Shown here piece by piece: positions 25,882 through 34,419 of a DNA stretch of 34,523 bases. Source of the stretch: an uncultured Alphaproteobacteria bacterium. Its GTDB lineage: Bacteria; Pseudomonadota; Alphaproteobacteria; RF32; CAG-239. Each line of letters opens with the position of its first letter. Within the stretch, counting starts at the first letter, position 1. The DNA lies in contig CALXTM010000003.1 of the NCBI GenBank assembly GCA_944391415.1, positions 86,510 through 121,032 on the forward strand. Reading direction: 5' to 3'. The notes under the pieces were generated by a model that saw only the letters and a list, made by a program, of their open reading frames with translations, had not been told where the DNA came from and searched no databases. A program made the translations under genes and the position numbers.

Positions 25882-26745
25882 TTCTTTATGCGGAACTCCT
25901 TTTTGCAAAAACTCCGGCAATTTTTTCAACCCCGAAGCACCGGCTGCTTTTTTGTGCCCCCCGCCACCAAAAGATGAAGCTATTTTTGATACATCAACAT
26001 CATCTTTGGCCGTATAAAACGACAAATTCCACGAGTTTTTACCATTCATAAAAAAGTTGCACATAAAATCATAATTTTTAATTGTTTTAACCCCGTCATA
26101 AAACTCCGAATACCCTTGCGGCATATTGGCACAAATACACTTATACCCCATATACTCGCTGTCAAATGACATTGCCTTGCACAAACGGTGGTTACGGTTT
26201 TTTATATAAGACAAAATTGCCTCGCCTTTTTTGACCATCTCGTCAATATTAAGTTTGCCGGCAAACAAATCTTTCCAATTTTTATCTTTGGGCTTATTAA
26301 CCCCCAAGGCCTGAAAAGCATATTCAAACGGCCGTACTCTTTTATCGCGCAAATCAAAGATATCATTCAAGGCCAAAAGCCTTACTCCCTCCGGCACTTC
26401 TTTCTCCGGAAAGAAATATTGCCATGTCAGCATAATTGCCGCCGTACCTGATTGACGAACTCCTTTAATTTCTTTGGCTCCGTCTTTAATTCTTTGCTCA
26501 TACTCCTCAATTGACGACACATGATGATCTATCCAGGTCAAATCCTTAACCTCGTTCAGCTTAAACATCAAATCCATCGGCAATGATATATCACATATTA
26601 TAATTTGACTGTGCTTGTCGATTTCTTCCATTGGCACTTCCATATCATGGTTAAGCCCCAAAAATTCGACATCCTTAAACTTTTGTCCTACAATCGCTGC
26701 CGATCCTTTTCCATCATGATCTGCCACATGATAAATACACAACAT
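25879..26745 (-). CDS. DHH-family phosphoesterase (NrnA/NrnB-like)
   Basis: A protein of 288 residues with the DHH family pattern: an N-terminal HVADHDGKGS, CDIS and the signature WIDHHVS, then the DHHA1 nucleic-acid-binding end, SFGGGGHKKAAGASG. These proteins degrade short RNA or cyclic dinucleotide products in the cytoplasm. No transmembrane part is seen. The start is set at ATG 26745, with AGGTGAG just upstream; a GTG at 26754 is possible and directly follows the stop of the MBL gene. It is the last gene of the operon. The substrate is not determinable from sequence alone. Confidence 0.85.
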   Translation of the reverse strand: MLCIYHVADHDGKGSAAIVGQKFKDVEFLGLNHDMEVPMEEIDKHSQIIICDISLPMDLMFKLNEVKDLTWIDHHVSSIEEYEQRIKDGAKEIKGVRQSGTAAIMLTWQYFFPEKEVPEGVRLLALNDIFDLRDKRVRPFEYAFQALGVNKPKDKNWKDLFAGKLNIDEMVKKGEAILSYIKNRNHRLCKAMSFDSEYMGYKCICANMPQGYSEFYDGVKTIKNYDFMCNFFMNGKNSWNLSFYTAKDDVDVSKIASSFGGGGHKKAAGASGLKKLPEFLQKGVPHKE

Positions 26746-26754
26746 TTTACTCAC

Positions 26755-27540
26755 CTACCATTCAATTTTCAAATTATCATACGCCGGCTCGGTATTGTCC
26801 GGAGTGTTTTTCATTACAAAATCATAGTCGCATTCACTCGCCATATGATTCAACACCACTCTCTCCGGCTTAATTTTTGCAATATATTCCAATGCCTCTC
26901 TAAGTCCTATATGATACCGATGCTGATCAATTATTGTCAACGGCAAAACCAACAATTTTGGCCTTATCTGCAAAATTTTTTCCATTGCCGAGTTTGACAA
27001 TTGCTTAAAATCTGCAATATGAACAATTTCATTATTTATAATATAACCAAATGTCGGCATATTATGTCCCAATAGCTTTAACGGCATTATTTTTATATTT
27101 TTAATCTCAAATTCATGGTTGGGCTTAATAATATGCGGCATCAACCCGGGGCGCGACAGATAAAAGTCTTCCGAATTTCCGTCCAACAACAAATAAGTAA
27201 ATCTTTTTTTTATTTCTTTCATTGTAACTTCTGTAGCAAAAATATCCAACGGCCTGCAAGTAATCCGATTAATCTCCCGCAACTCGTCAATTCCGTACAG
27301 ATGGTCGGAATGTGCATGAGTATAACAAATACCATCAAGCCACGTAATATGATTATCAAGCAACTGCATGCGCAAATCAGGCGATGTATCTATCAAAATC
27401 CTCACTCCGTTAACTTCATACAATGTAGAAGTCCTTCGCCTTATATTTTTGGGATTATTCGGATCACAAGCACCCCAGCCATTGCTCAATGATGGAACTC
27501 CAGGCGATGCCCCTGCCCCTAAAAACAATGCACTTGTCAT
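26755..27540 (-). CDS. MBL-fold metallohydrolase (PhnP/RNase Z-like)
   Basis: A 261-residue metallo-beta-lactamase-fold hydrolase. The metal site THAHSDHLYG (74-83) holds the HxHxDH motif, with further His in GHNMPTFGY and in the IADF and VLNHMA regions. The opening LGAGASPGVPSLS is typical of PhnP-like enzymes (phosphodiester or cyclic phosphate hydrolases). Homologues follow tatD in many alphaproteobacteria; the reaction there is not established. The start overlaps the tatD stop by four bases. Confidence 0.88.
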   Translation of the reverse strand: MTSALFLGAGASPGVPSLSNGWGACDPNNPKNIRRRTSTLYEVNGVRILIDTSPDLRMQLLDNHITWLDGICYTHAHSDHLYGIDELREINRITCRPLDIFATEVTMKEIKKRFTYLLLDGNSEDFYLSRPGLMPHIIKPNHEFEIKNIKIMPLKLLGHNMPTFGYIINNEIVHIADFKQLSNSAMEKILQIRPKLLVLPLTIIDQHRYHIGLREALEYIAKIKPERVVLNHMASECDYDFVMKNTPDNTEPAYDNLKIEW

Positions 27541-28295
27541 AGTTCAAACAACCTCTTAAAATTATTTGTTGTTATTTCAGCAATCTCTGCAAAACTCCTA
27601 TTCTTTATCTCTGCCAATTTTTGAGCCGTAAATACCACATTGGCCGGCTCATTGTTTTGCCCTCTTTTAGGCACCGGAGCCAAATAAGGTGCATCTGTCT
27701 CAACCAACAACCGATCCTCCGGCACTTTAGCAAAATTTTCCCTTATATCATTTGCATTATTAAAAGTTATGATTCCCGATGCCGAAATATAAAAACCAAG
27801 ATCCAACGCTGTTTTTGCCAATTCCCACGAAGAAGAATAACAGTGAATGATACCCTTAAATTTTTGTTTTTTATATGCCTCTTGTAAAATTTCCATCATA
27901 TCATCATCACTGTCACGATTGTGTACAATTAGTGGCAATCCGCTTTGTTGCGCGGCTTTTATATTTTCTTCAAACAATTTTATTTGTGCATCTCTTGGTG
28001 CAAAATCATAATAATAATCAAGCCCCGCCTCACCAATAGCAATTACTTTTTTAGACAGGCTTGCCCGCAAAATATCCTCGGCCGTCACCCCTGATAATTC
28101 TTTGGCTTGGTGCGGATGCGCCCCCGCCGCGGTATAAACTCCGTCAAATTTTTGCGCAATTGCCAAGTGTTCTGCCATATGATCAATATTGCTGCCTGCA
28201 TCCAGAATATACGACACCCCGGCAACTCTTGCCCTTGCTATTATATTTTCAATTTCTGCATCATTTTCAAGATGACAATGACTATCTGCCAACAT
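27537..28295 (-). CDS. tatD: TatD-family deoxyribonuclease
   Basis: A 252-residue metal-dependent hydrolase of TatD type, a cytoplasmic 3'-5' exonuclease. Landmarks are ADSHCHLE at the N-terminus, the GEAGLDYYYD segment, HNRDSDDD and ETDAPYLAP with the final metal-site Asp. The ATG at 28295 gives the family start; an upstream TTG would overlap holB by 16 bases and lacks support. It overlaps the MBL gene by four bases and lies 11 bases after holB, in one operon. Confidence 0.92.
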   Translation of the reverse strand: MLADSHCHLENDAEIENIIARARVAGVSYILDAGSNIDHMAEHLAIAQKFDGVYTAAGAHPHQAKELSGVTAEDILRASLSKKVIAIGEAGLDYYYDFAPRDAQIKLFEENIKAAQQSGLPLIVHNRDSDDDMMEILQEAYKKQKFKGIIHCYSSSWELAKTALDLGFYISASGIITFNNANDIRENFAKVPEDRLLVETDAPYLAPVPKRGQNNEPANVVFTAQKLAEIKNRSFAEIAEITTNNFKRLFEL

Positions 28296-28306
28296 TTTTT
28301 GTTTTC

Positions 28307-29362
28307 TCAATATATTTTGCAAATACCGGTCATAATATTCATAACCGTCAATTTTTTATCCAAATTAAGTGCCTCTGTTTCTAAAAACATCCTGCTTGCC
28401 TTATCAAACATTTCGGCACTCGCCTCTATTTTGTTTTGTGCTTTTGCCTGCTCACTCAAAAATTTTAATACCAATTCCTTAAACAATTCATAGTTTTTAT
28501 CATCACCGGTTGCCATGTCACAAAATTTCAACATCTCGGTGGTTTTAAATTTTTTACCGGACGTTGCCAAAGCATAAATATTGTCATAAAATTCGACCGC
28601 ATCACCGTCAATATAATCCAACGCTTTGCCGATACTTCCTCCGGCAATTGCCACGGTCTTTTTTAACTTATCTTCCTTGGTCTCGGGTCTATATCGCCTG
28701 ATAAGGCTTGCCACCACATTATCTGCCAAGGGTTTCAGCTCAAGCTTAGCACATCTAGAACGAATCGTCGGCAGCAATCTGCTCGGATTATGCGATATCA
28801 GCAGCATCAATGCTTTATGCGGCGGCTCTTCCAATATTTTGAGAAGCGCATTGGCCGATGCCGTATTCATTTCATCGGCACTATCTATCAACACCACTCT
28901 CCATTTTCCGTTAGCCGACTTCTTTGCCAAAAATTCATTAACCGTTCTTACGTCATCAACCGAAATTACACTAGATTTTTTCAGCTCTCCTAATTCATCA
29001 TCGCTCATATAATTTCCGTCTTTAATGGCTTTAATGATCTTTTGTTTTTCCGACTTTAGATAACCTCTTTCAATTAACTTAAAATCGGGGTTGGAATCAT
29101 TGCTTATTTGTTTAAACACCTCATTATCAACCGACACATCAAGTGAGGTATATTTATCCCTTGCGTTTTCATCGGCAAACAGCAAAAAACGCGCAACTTT
29201 ATAGGCAAATGTAGCTTTTCCGATTCCTTTCAAACCTGAAATCAACCATGACTGGTGCAAAGAATTGTTTTTCCAGGCATTAAGAAACAACTCCTCTGCC
29301 TCCTCATGTCCTAACAGATAAGGATTATCCTTTGGTGCAAAAGATATTTCTTCATCGGCCAT
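28307..29362 (-). CDS. holB: DNA polymerase III delta' subunit
   Basis: A 351-residue clamp-loader subunit. The AAA+ core has a P-loop-like SGLKGIGKATFA (about 41-52) and the conserved DEMNTASANALLKILEEPP segment with sensor region SHNPSRLLPTIRSRC. Delta' acts with gamma/tau and delta to load the beta clamp. It starts two bases after the tmk stop and precedes tatD by 11 bases. The gene order tmk-holB is standard in this class. Confidence 0.92.
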   Translation of the reverse strand: MADEEISFAPKDNPYLLGHEEAEELFLNAWKNNSLHQSWLISGLKGIGKATFAYKVARFLLFADENARDKYTSLDVSVDNEVFKQISNDSNPDFKLIERGYLKSEKQKIIKAIKDGNYMSDDELGELKKSSVISVDDVRTVNEFLAKKSANGKWRVVLIDSADEMNTASANALLKILEEPPHKALMLLISHNPSRLLPTIRSRCAKLELKPLADNVVASLIRRYRPETKEDKLKKTVAIAGGSIGKALDYIDGDAVEFYDNIYALATSGKKFKTTEMLKFCDMATGDDKNYELFKELVLKFLSEQAKAQNKIEASAEMFDKASRMFLETEALNLDKKLTVMNIMTGICKIY

Positions 29363-29364
29363 TT

Positions 29365-30009
29365 TTACAGTCCCAACCTTTCTTGCACCACCTTAACAAT
29401 ATCACTATGCAATTCTTCTATTGTCTTGTTGGCATCCAATACCGCACAACGCTTTGGCTCTTGTTTGGCTATCATCAAAAAACCTTTTCGCATATTATTA
29501 TGGAACTCAAGCTCTCGCTTTTCAAAACGCAGCTCCTTAACATCCATGGTTTTAGCCTTGTTAAACGACCGCGCAAGACCTATTTTCGGATCCAAATCCA
29601 AGACAATCGTCAAATCAGGCTCAAAATTACCAACTGCAATTTTATAAAGATCTTTGATAATTTTTTTGCTCAGACGTTTATTATATCCATAGTATTGATA
29701 CGCCATGGTGGAATCGGCAAATCTGTCGCTCAAAACCCAAGTTCCTTTTGCAATCTCGGGCCAAATCTTTTGTACCAAATGCACATGCCTGTCGGCAAAA
29801 TACAACAAAGCCTCTGCCAGTGCATCAAATTTGTCCTTATCCCCACAAACCAAAAGTCTTCTGATTTCCTGCCCGACCTCGGTTCCACCCGGCTCTTTAG
29901 TGATGATAGTATTTTTACCTTTTTGTTTAATATATTCAGCCAACAGTTTGATTTGGGTCGATTTTCCCGTTCCCTCACCGCCTTCGAATGTAATAAACTT
30001 TCCTTGCAT
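29365..30009 (-). CDS. tmk: Thymidylate kinase
   Basis: A 214-residue kinase converting dTMP to dTDP. P-loop GGEGTGKST (10-18), EPGGTEVG (39-46) and the lid/active segment LSDRFADSTMAYQYYGY are all intact. Length is standard. It sits three bases from the dacA stop, inside the cell-wall/replication operon. Confidence 0.95.
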   Translation of the reverse strand: MQGKFITFEGGEGTGKSTQIKLLAEYIKQKGKNTIITKEPGGTEVGQEIRRLLVCGDKDKFDALAEALLYFADRHVHLVQKIWPEIAKGTWVLSDRFADSTMAYQYYGYNKRLSKKIIKDLYKIAVGNFEPDLTIVLDLDPKIGLARSFNKAKTMDVKELRFEKRELEFHNNMRKGFLMIAKQEPKRCAVLDANKTIEELHSDIVKVVQERLGL

Positions 30010-30012
30010 TTT

Positions 30013-31158
30013 CTAAAAATCTCCGGTCAACATATATTTAACATTGGCCACGATTTTGCCCCAAAGTCCGACTTTGTTAATGGTTTGTCCCGCCACCAAC
30101 GGAACCTCGACCGGCGCTGCCTCTGGCACTTCAATTTTCAAAACACCCAACTGTTGTCCTATTTGAATTGGTGCCATCACCGGTTTATCATATGAAGCAA
30201 TCATCTTAACCTGATTACGCTGGCTTTTTTTAATGGTTTTGACCACATCCTCAGAAACAACCAACGGAACCGTCTTGTCAACCCCGTATTGTACCGGGAC
30301 ATCAGCTACCTTATGGCCTTTTTCCATCAAATTATAATTATCATACTCCCTAAAAGCCCAACTCATCATTTTTTCCGCTTCTTCCGAACGTTCTTTGTTC
30401 GACGCCAACCCGGTCATTACGCCGATAATTCTTCTGTTTCCTTTTTTGGCCGAAGCCGTCAAACAAAAACCAGCCTCCTCGGTGTGCCCTGTTTTCAAAC
30501 CATCGGCATATGGCATCGAATACAACAGAGGATTGCGGTTGCCCTGACGAATATTGTTATATACAAATTCTTTTTGCGAGAATAAATGATAAAACTGCGG
30601 AAATTCTTGAATAATTCTGCGAGCCAATTTAGCCAAATCTTCCACTGACATTCTGTGATCTGGATGCGGCAATCCCGTAACATTGGCAAAATGAGAGTTA
30701 TTCAATCCCAATTCTTTGGCTTTGGCGTTCATTGCATCCACAAAACTATCTTCATCCCCGGCAATATTTTCAGCCGCCACAATACATGCATCATTACCCG
30801 ATTGGATAATAATTCCTTTTAGCAATTCATCTACCTTAACATTGTCACCTATGGCCAAAAACATTGTTGAACCGCCGCTCGGAGCTCCTCCTTTGCGCCA
30901 AGCATTTTCGCTGACCTTAAAAGTATCATCCAAAGACAAGCTCCCGTTTCTTAACTTGTCAAATATCATATAAATCGTCATCAATTTGCTCATTGATGCC
31001 GGCGGAATCGGATCAGTGGCATTTTTTTCATATAAATGCTCTCCCGTGGTATAATCCATCAAGATCATATTTTTTGCCTTGGTATCAATAGCATTTGCAC
31101 TGGTTGCAAACAAAACCGCAACACTCATGCCGCATAACAACATCTTTTTGATATTCAT
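30013..31158 (-). CDS. dacA: D-alanyl-D-alanine carboxypeptidase (PBP5/6 type)
   Basis: A 381-residue penicillin-binding protein with a signal peptide (about 1-23, ending ANA). Active-site motifs are SMSK (55-58, nucleophile Ser55), SGN (120-122) and KTG (222-224). A beta-rich C-terminal domain (about 270-370) follows. It trims the terminal D-Ala of peptidoglycan in the periplasm. It starts 13 bases after rlpA and precedes tmk by three bases. Confidence 0.95.
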   Translation of the reverse strand: MNIKKMLLCGMSVAVLFATSANAIDTKAKNMILMDYTTGEHLYEKNATDPIPPASMSKLMTIYMIFDKLRNGSLSLDDTFKVSENAWRKGGAPSGGSTMFLAIGDNVKVDELLKGIIIQSGNDACIVAAENIAGDEDSFVDAMNAKAKELGLNNSHFANVTGLPHPDHRMSVEDLAKLARRIIQEFPQFYHLFSQKEFVYNNIRQGNRNPLLYSMPYADGLKTGHTEEAGFCLTASAKKGNRRIIGVMTGLASNKERSEEAEKMMSWAFREYDNYNLMEKGHKVADVPVQYGVDKTVPLVVSEDVVKTIKKSQRNQVKMIASYDKPVMAPIQIGQQLGVLKIEVPEAAPVEVPLVAGQTINKVGLWGKIVANVKYMLTGDF

Positions 31159-31171
31159 TAAATTTTCTCCC

Positions 31172-31990
31172 CTAATCCGAAACTATTTTTGCATCATAAA
31201 TTCCGTTATATTGCACTTTGGCCAAAGCCGTTTTTGCTTCTTGTTCATTACTAAACGGCCCTACTCTAACTCTATAATAATTTTGCCCGTTTATATTAAC
31301 ATAATAAATCTTGGTGTTTCCGACATCTGTAAGCCTTGACGCTACATCCTGAGCACCGCTTTCCCTAGAATAAGAACCTGCTTGCACAAAATAACCTCCA
31401 TTTTCATAATTTTGTTGAGGCGTACTTTGCGGCAGCGGTGTCTGTTCTGCAACATAGGTCTCCTCAGGAATTTCCTCTCCCAATAATGCCGCTTTCAGAG
31501 CTTTGCTTTCTTTTGCCATAATCTCTACTCTGACTTTGGTTGTACCCTGCGTATGAAACCCCAGTAACTGTGATGCTCTTTTTGAAACATCAATAATCCG
31601 CCCCTTGGCATAAGGCCCTCTGTCATTAACTCTCAAAACCAACGAGCGTCCGTTTTCCAAATTTGTCACTTTTACTATCGACGGCAATGGCAAAGTTCGA
31701 TGAGCCGCCGTCAAAGAGTTCATATCATATTTTTCACCATTAGCCGTTGTTTTGGCATGAAAATCTGCACCATACCAAGATGCCATGCCAACCTCGGAAT
31801 AATTATAGTCTTCTTTGGGATAATACCATTTGCCCATTATCTTATAAGGGCTTCCAACCTTATACGTACCGCCCTGTCCGGTAATCGCCGTTGCCTGAGT
31901 ATATTTTCCTGCGCCAAGATCGGTACGTCCATATGTACACCCGCACAAAATTGCGGTAATTGCCAACAACAAATATTTCGTTCTAGTCAT
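31172..31990 (-). CDS. rlpA: RlpA septal lytic transglycosylase with SPOR domain
   Basis: A 272-residue lipoprotein with a lipobox ending at Cys18 (ILCGC). The double-psi beta-barrel catalytic domain (about 66-155) includes GMASWYGADFHAKTTANGE and the NDRGPYAKGR segment. A Pro/Gln-rich linker leads to a C-terminal SPOR domain (about 197-272; GGYFVQAGSYSR) that binds denuded glycan at the septum. It is an outer-membrane protein involved in separating daughter cells. It lies upstream of dacA, 13 bases apart. Confidence 0.93.
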   Translation of the reverse strand: MTRTKYLLLAITAILCGCTYGRTDLGAGKYTQATAITGQGGTYKVGSPYKIMGKWYYPKEDYNYSEVGMASWYGADFHAKTTANGEKYDMNSLTAAHRTLPLPSIVKVTNLENGRSLVLRVNDRGPYAKGRIIDVSKRASQLLGFHTQGTTKVRVEIMAKESKALKAALLGEEIPEETYVAEQTPLPQSTPQQNYENGGYFVQAGSYSRESGAQDVASRLTDVGNTKIYYVNINGQNYYRVRVGPFSNEQEAKTALAKVQYNGIYDAKIVSD

Positions 31991-32064
31991 AACAAACCAC
32001 GCTTTTAACTTCGATTAAAAACTCTGCTCTGAATTTATATTTTTTTTTAGACCAGGTAAAGGAT

Positions 32065-33339
32065 TTATTTTGCCTTGTGTAATTTTCGCTCAGGCACCGG
32101 CACGCTAAATCCCGTATCTTTATTATAGTTATTAATTTTATACAGCAAACGATAATCCGGGTAGCCGTCTTGCGGCAACATTGCTTTTTTTTGTATTTTT
32201 TTAATTGCGGTTCTGGTTTTGCTTCCGAGTTGGCCGTCTTCATCCAATTTAAACCATCCCAATTTATTTACAAAAGCCTGTATTTTAACGATATCATCGG
32301 TTTTTAGCCGTTGTGCCGATGCCGCCGGAATTCTTTTCCAATCTTTACCAGACTTTATATAGTCAGCTAAAATTCCTACTGCCAACGCATAATTCTCCGA
32401 GCGATTCCATTGCATAATTTTATAGAAATTATTACAAATTAAATAGGCCTGTCCTTTTTTGCCCTCTGGCACAATGATTGATGCTTTTATATCTTTGGGT
32501 AAATTAATTTTTTTATTATCAACCGTCCTTACACCGAGCTTATGCCATTCTCCTACCGTCATAAATTTATTGCGTCCGCTTTTAGCATAGTCAAAATTCC
32601 ACGGCAAACTAACCTGCATTCCCCAAGGCTCGTTCTTTTTCCACCCTATTTCTGTCAAATAATTTGCCGCCGAACCGGCTGCATCTTCAAAACTTGACCA
32701 AATATCGATTTGGCCGTCACCATTAAAATCAACCGCATAGGCATTAAAAGTTGACGGCATAAACTGAAAATGCCCCATTGCTCCGGCCCAAGACCCCTGC
32801 ATTTTGGTAAAGTCAACATTCCAATCATCAACAATTTTCAGTGCTTGGTACAGTTGATTTCTAAAAAACTTTGGGCGTCGTTTGTCATAGCTCATTTCCG
32901 TCAAGGCATCAATTACGTTATACCCGCCGAAATTGGTTCCAAAATTAGTTTCTATTCCCCAAAACGCGATAATATATTCGCCCTGAACATTATATTTTTC
33001 TTCCAATTTCTGCAACAACGGCCTCAAATCACGATAATACTTTTGGCCTTTTTGCACCCTTTGCTTGCTCACCACTCTGTTTAAATATTGATCAGATGTC
33101 AAAACAAACTCTATTTGTTTTCTATCGCTTTTTACAGCAACCGGTGTCGGGTGATAATAATCAACTGCATATACTTCATCTATGGTTTTTTGCGATATTC
33201 CTCGCTCCACCATTTCTTTTTTCAAATCATCCAGCCAGGCAAGATATTCTTTTGGCGCAATCGACGCAACATTGGCCGATGCACATCCGGCAACAGTCAA
33301 AGCTATCGTCAAATAAAATATCGCATTTGCTTTTAACAA
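32065..33339 (-). CDS. mltB: Lytic murein transglycosylase, MltB family, with peptidoglycan-binding domain
   Basis: A 424-residue lipoprotein. The signal peptide ends at a lipobox (TVAGC, Cys19). The catalytic domain (about 25-330) has IETNFG with the catalytic Glu near residue 130, and the MGHFQFMPSTFNAYA segment of the SLT_2 family. A peptidoglycan-binding_1 domain (about 345-400) follows. It cleaves glycan strands to anhydro-muropeptides. The start is TTG at 33339 with AGAGGG upstream; an upstream TTG at 33363 would add eight charged residues. The 74-base gap to rlpA has no clear terminator, so both may be one transcript. Confidence 0.9.
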   Translation of the reverse strand: MLKANAIFYLTIALTVAGCASANVASIAPKEYLAWLDDLKKEMVERGISQKTIDEVYAVDYYHPTPVAVKSDRKQIEFVLTSDQYLNRVVSKQRVQKGQKYYRDLRPLLQKLEEKYNVQGEYIIAFWGIETNFGTNFGGYNVIDALTEMSYDKRRPKFFRNQLYQALKIVDDWNVDFTKMQGSWAGAMGHFQFMPSTFNAYAVDFNGDGQIDIWSSFEDAAGSAANYLTEIGWKKNEPWGMQVSLPWNFDYAKSGRNKFMTVGEWHKLGVRTVDNKKINLPKDIKASIIVPEGKKGQAYLICNNFYKIMQWNRSENYALAVGILADYIKSGKDWKRIPAASAQRLKTDDIVKIQAFVNKLGWFKLDEDGQLGSKTRTAIKKIQKKAMLPQDGYPDYRLLYKINNYNKDTGFSVPVPERKLHKAK

Positions 33340-33418
33340 GTTTTTCCCTCTCTTAATAACCAATTATCATTTATAAATCTTTTTCTTTTAAAAATTATTA
33401 AGATGACATTCCCGTTTT

Positions 33419-33471
33419 ACAAAAAAAGCACTCCTGAAAGAGTGCTCCATTTTTTATTATTGGCGGAGAGG
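33419..33471. repeat. Direct repeat copy 1 (terminator plus tRNA-Ser 3' end)
   Basis: A 53-base segment nearly identical to 33640-33693: two substitutions and one T indel. It holds a hairpin terminator and the last 11 tRNA-Ser bases (CCA, discriminator and 7-base acceptor strand), but no tRNA body. Copies start 221 bases apart. Either it is a trace of a lost tandem tRNA-Ser, or an attachment-site-like duplication. Confidence 0.8.
33420..33447 (-). terminator. Hairpin terminator, copy 1
   Basis: Leftward strand: AGCACTC and GAGTGCT pair over a six-base loop, followed by seven Ts. Confidence 0.75.
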
Positions 33472-33480
33472 AACGCTAAG

Positions 33481-33510
33481 CAAAACACACCACTGCTCTG
33501 GTGTGTTTTG
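33481..33510. repeat. Perfect inverted repeat (hairpin)
   Basis: CAAAACACACCA (33481-33492) pairs perfectly with TGGTGTGTTTTG (33499-33510) over a six-base loop. On either strand it would fold as a 12-pair hairpin. It lies inside the segment between the two direct repeats. Confidence 0.8.
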
Positions 33511-33540
33511 TCTGCAAGTTCTTCGTAATATCTTATTTGA

Positions 33541-33569
33541 GCTTGTAAATATCCCATATATTTACAAGC
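33541..33569. repeat. Perfect inverted repeat (hairpin)
   Basis: GCTTGTAAATAT (33541-33552) pairs perfectly with ATATTTACAAGC (33558-33569) over a five-base loop. It is the second strong hairpin in the inter-repeat segment (33472-33639), which otherwise contains only a frame of doubtful coding value and no recognised gene. Confidence 0.8.
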
Positions 33570-33639
33570 GAAATTAGATACCGAAGAGGACGAGCTCTGC
33601 CCGGCGAAAACAAGCCTCGCGCCGTTTGAGCCGTCCGCC

Positions 33640-33693
33640 ACAAAAAAAGCACTCCTAAAAGAGTGCTTCATTTTTTTATTATTGGCGGAGAGG
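33640..33693. repeat. Direct repeat copy 2 (terminator plus tRNA-Ser 3' end)
   Basis: The 54-base partner of 33419-33471. Here the tRNA-derived 11 bases belong to the intact tRNA-Ser gene. Confidence 0.8.
33642..33668 (-). terminator. Terminator of tRNA-Ser
   Basis: Leftward strand: AGCACTC pairs with GAGTGCT over a short loop, followed by a run of seven Ts, about 15 bases after the tRNA 3' end. Confidence 0.8.
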
Positions 33694-33772
33694 CAGAGAT
33701 TCGAACTCTGGGTGGGCTCGCGCCCACGACGGTTTTCAAGACCGCTGCATTAAACCGCTCTGCCACCTCTCC
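33683..33772 (-). tRNA. tRNA-Ser(UGA)
   Basis: A 90-base class II tRNA with encoded CCA. The acceptor stem is GGAGAGG with CCTCTCC, and the T-loop reads TTCGAATC. The anticodon stem-loop CGGTCTTGAAAACCG has TGA as anticodon, so it reads UCA and related Ser codons. The long variable arm (GTGGGCGCGAGCCCAC) is typical of serine tRNAs. Confidence 0.95.
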
Positions 33773-33830
33773 ATGTATAAAACAATAATTACTTTCCTCA
33801 ATGAAAACCGTCAAAACTATCGTCTTCAAA

Positions 33831-33899
33831 CGACGGTTTGGGCCTTTGGCCATCTGCGATTCCAAGACCGCTCAATTTAAACCGCTCTGCCACCTCTCC
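33831..33899 (-). pseudogene. Partial tRNA-Ser copy, interrupted
   Basis: Leftward from 33899 the sequence repeats the first 23 bases of the tRNA-Ser gene exactly, then diverges in the D-loop and returns with AGCGGTCTTG of the anticodon stem. After about 20 extra bases the tRNA-like AAACCGTCG resumes at 33831-33839, as in the 3' side of the real anticodon stem. No matching variable or T arm follows. It looks like a decayed second tRNA-Ser with an insertion at the anticodon loop. Confidence 0.65.
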
Positions 33900-33959
33900 A
33901 TTGCGTTACGCCTACGTTATTTATATTAAACTTTTACAAACGTCAAGTAATTTTTTCAA

Positions 33960-34361
33960 TCACCATCTATTATATACACAATCGTCACCATTAAAGCTCA
34001 AATTCACGACTGTTCCGTTTTTAATCGTAAATGATGTTTTGCAGTAATATATCTGCGGTTGCTGTGCAGCCGGCGGACCAAATAGATTATCCCACCAATG
34101 TTCTTCGCCCATTCCTCCATAATATACCTCATTATCATACGGACTGTTACTTCCTCTGGAGTTACTTGTAATATATGTTACGATTTTTTCATAAGGCGAC
34201 ACATAAAATACGTTTGCCGGCTGTCCCCATTTATTATACAATTGATATTCTGATCTTCCTATCCATTGCTCAAGCGAGGTTGCATAAGAATCTCCTCCGC
34301 CAAATATTCTGCATCCACCAAGTAAAATAAGAAAAATTCCCAACATCAATATTCTTTTCAT
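33960..34361 (-). CDS. Small lipoprotein, unknown function
   Basis: A 133-residue protein with a signal peptide and lipobox (LLGGC, Cys17). The mature part has the pattern WIGRSEYQLYNKWGQPANVF and a C-terminal FTIKNGTVVNLSFNGDDC, with two further Cys that could form a disulfide. This resembles small outer-membrane lipoproteins with a 'W-G-x-P' motif and a final G-x-x-C; no function is assigned. GGAGG lies 7 bases before the ATG. It follows the window-end terminator and faces the tRNA-Ser region on the same strand. Confidence 0.85.
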   Translation of the reverse strand: MKRILMLGIFLILLGGCRIFGGGDSYATSLEQWIGRSEYQLYNKWGQPANVFYVSPYEKIVTYITSNSRGSNSPYDNEVYYGGMGEEHWWDNLFGPPAAQQPQIYYCKTSFTIKNGTVVNLSFNGDDCVYNRW

Positions 34362-34419
34362 ATTTAATCCTCCATATAAATAATAAACATAATCACTGCC
34401 ACATTATTTCCAACAACAA

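Noticed and set aside
29332..30195. Long rightward open frame (287 codons)
   Set aside because: It lies opposite tmk and the dacA end, shows no family features and has a low-complexity, Phe/Leu/His-rich composition typical of a shadow frame.
33417..33671. Leftward 84-codon frame
   Set aside because: It starts inside the tRNA terminator and runs through hairpins and the tRNA 3' repeat, so it is a repeat-derived frame rather than a gene.
33668..33865. Leftward 65-codon frame
   Set aside because: It is the translation of the tRNA-Ser gene and its partial copy.
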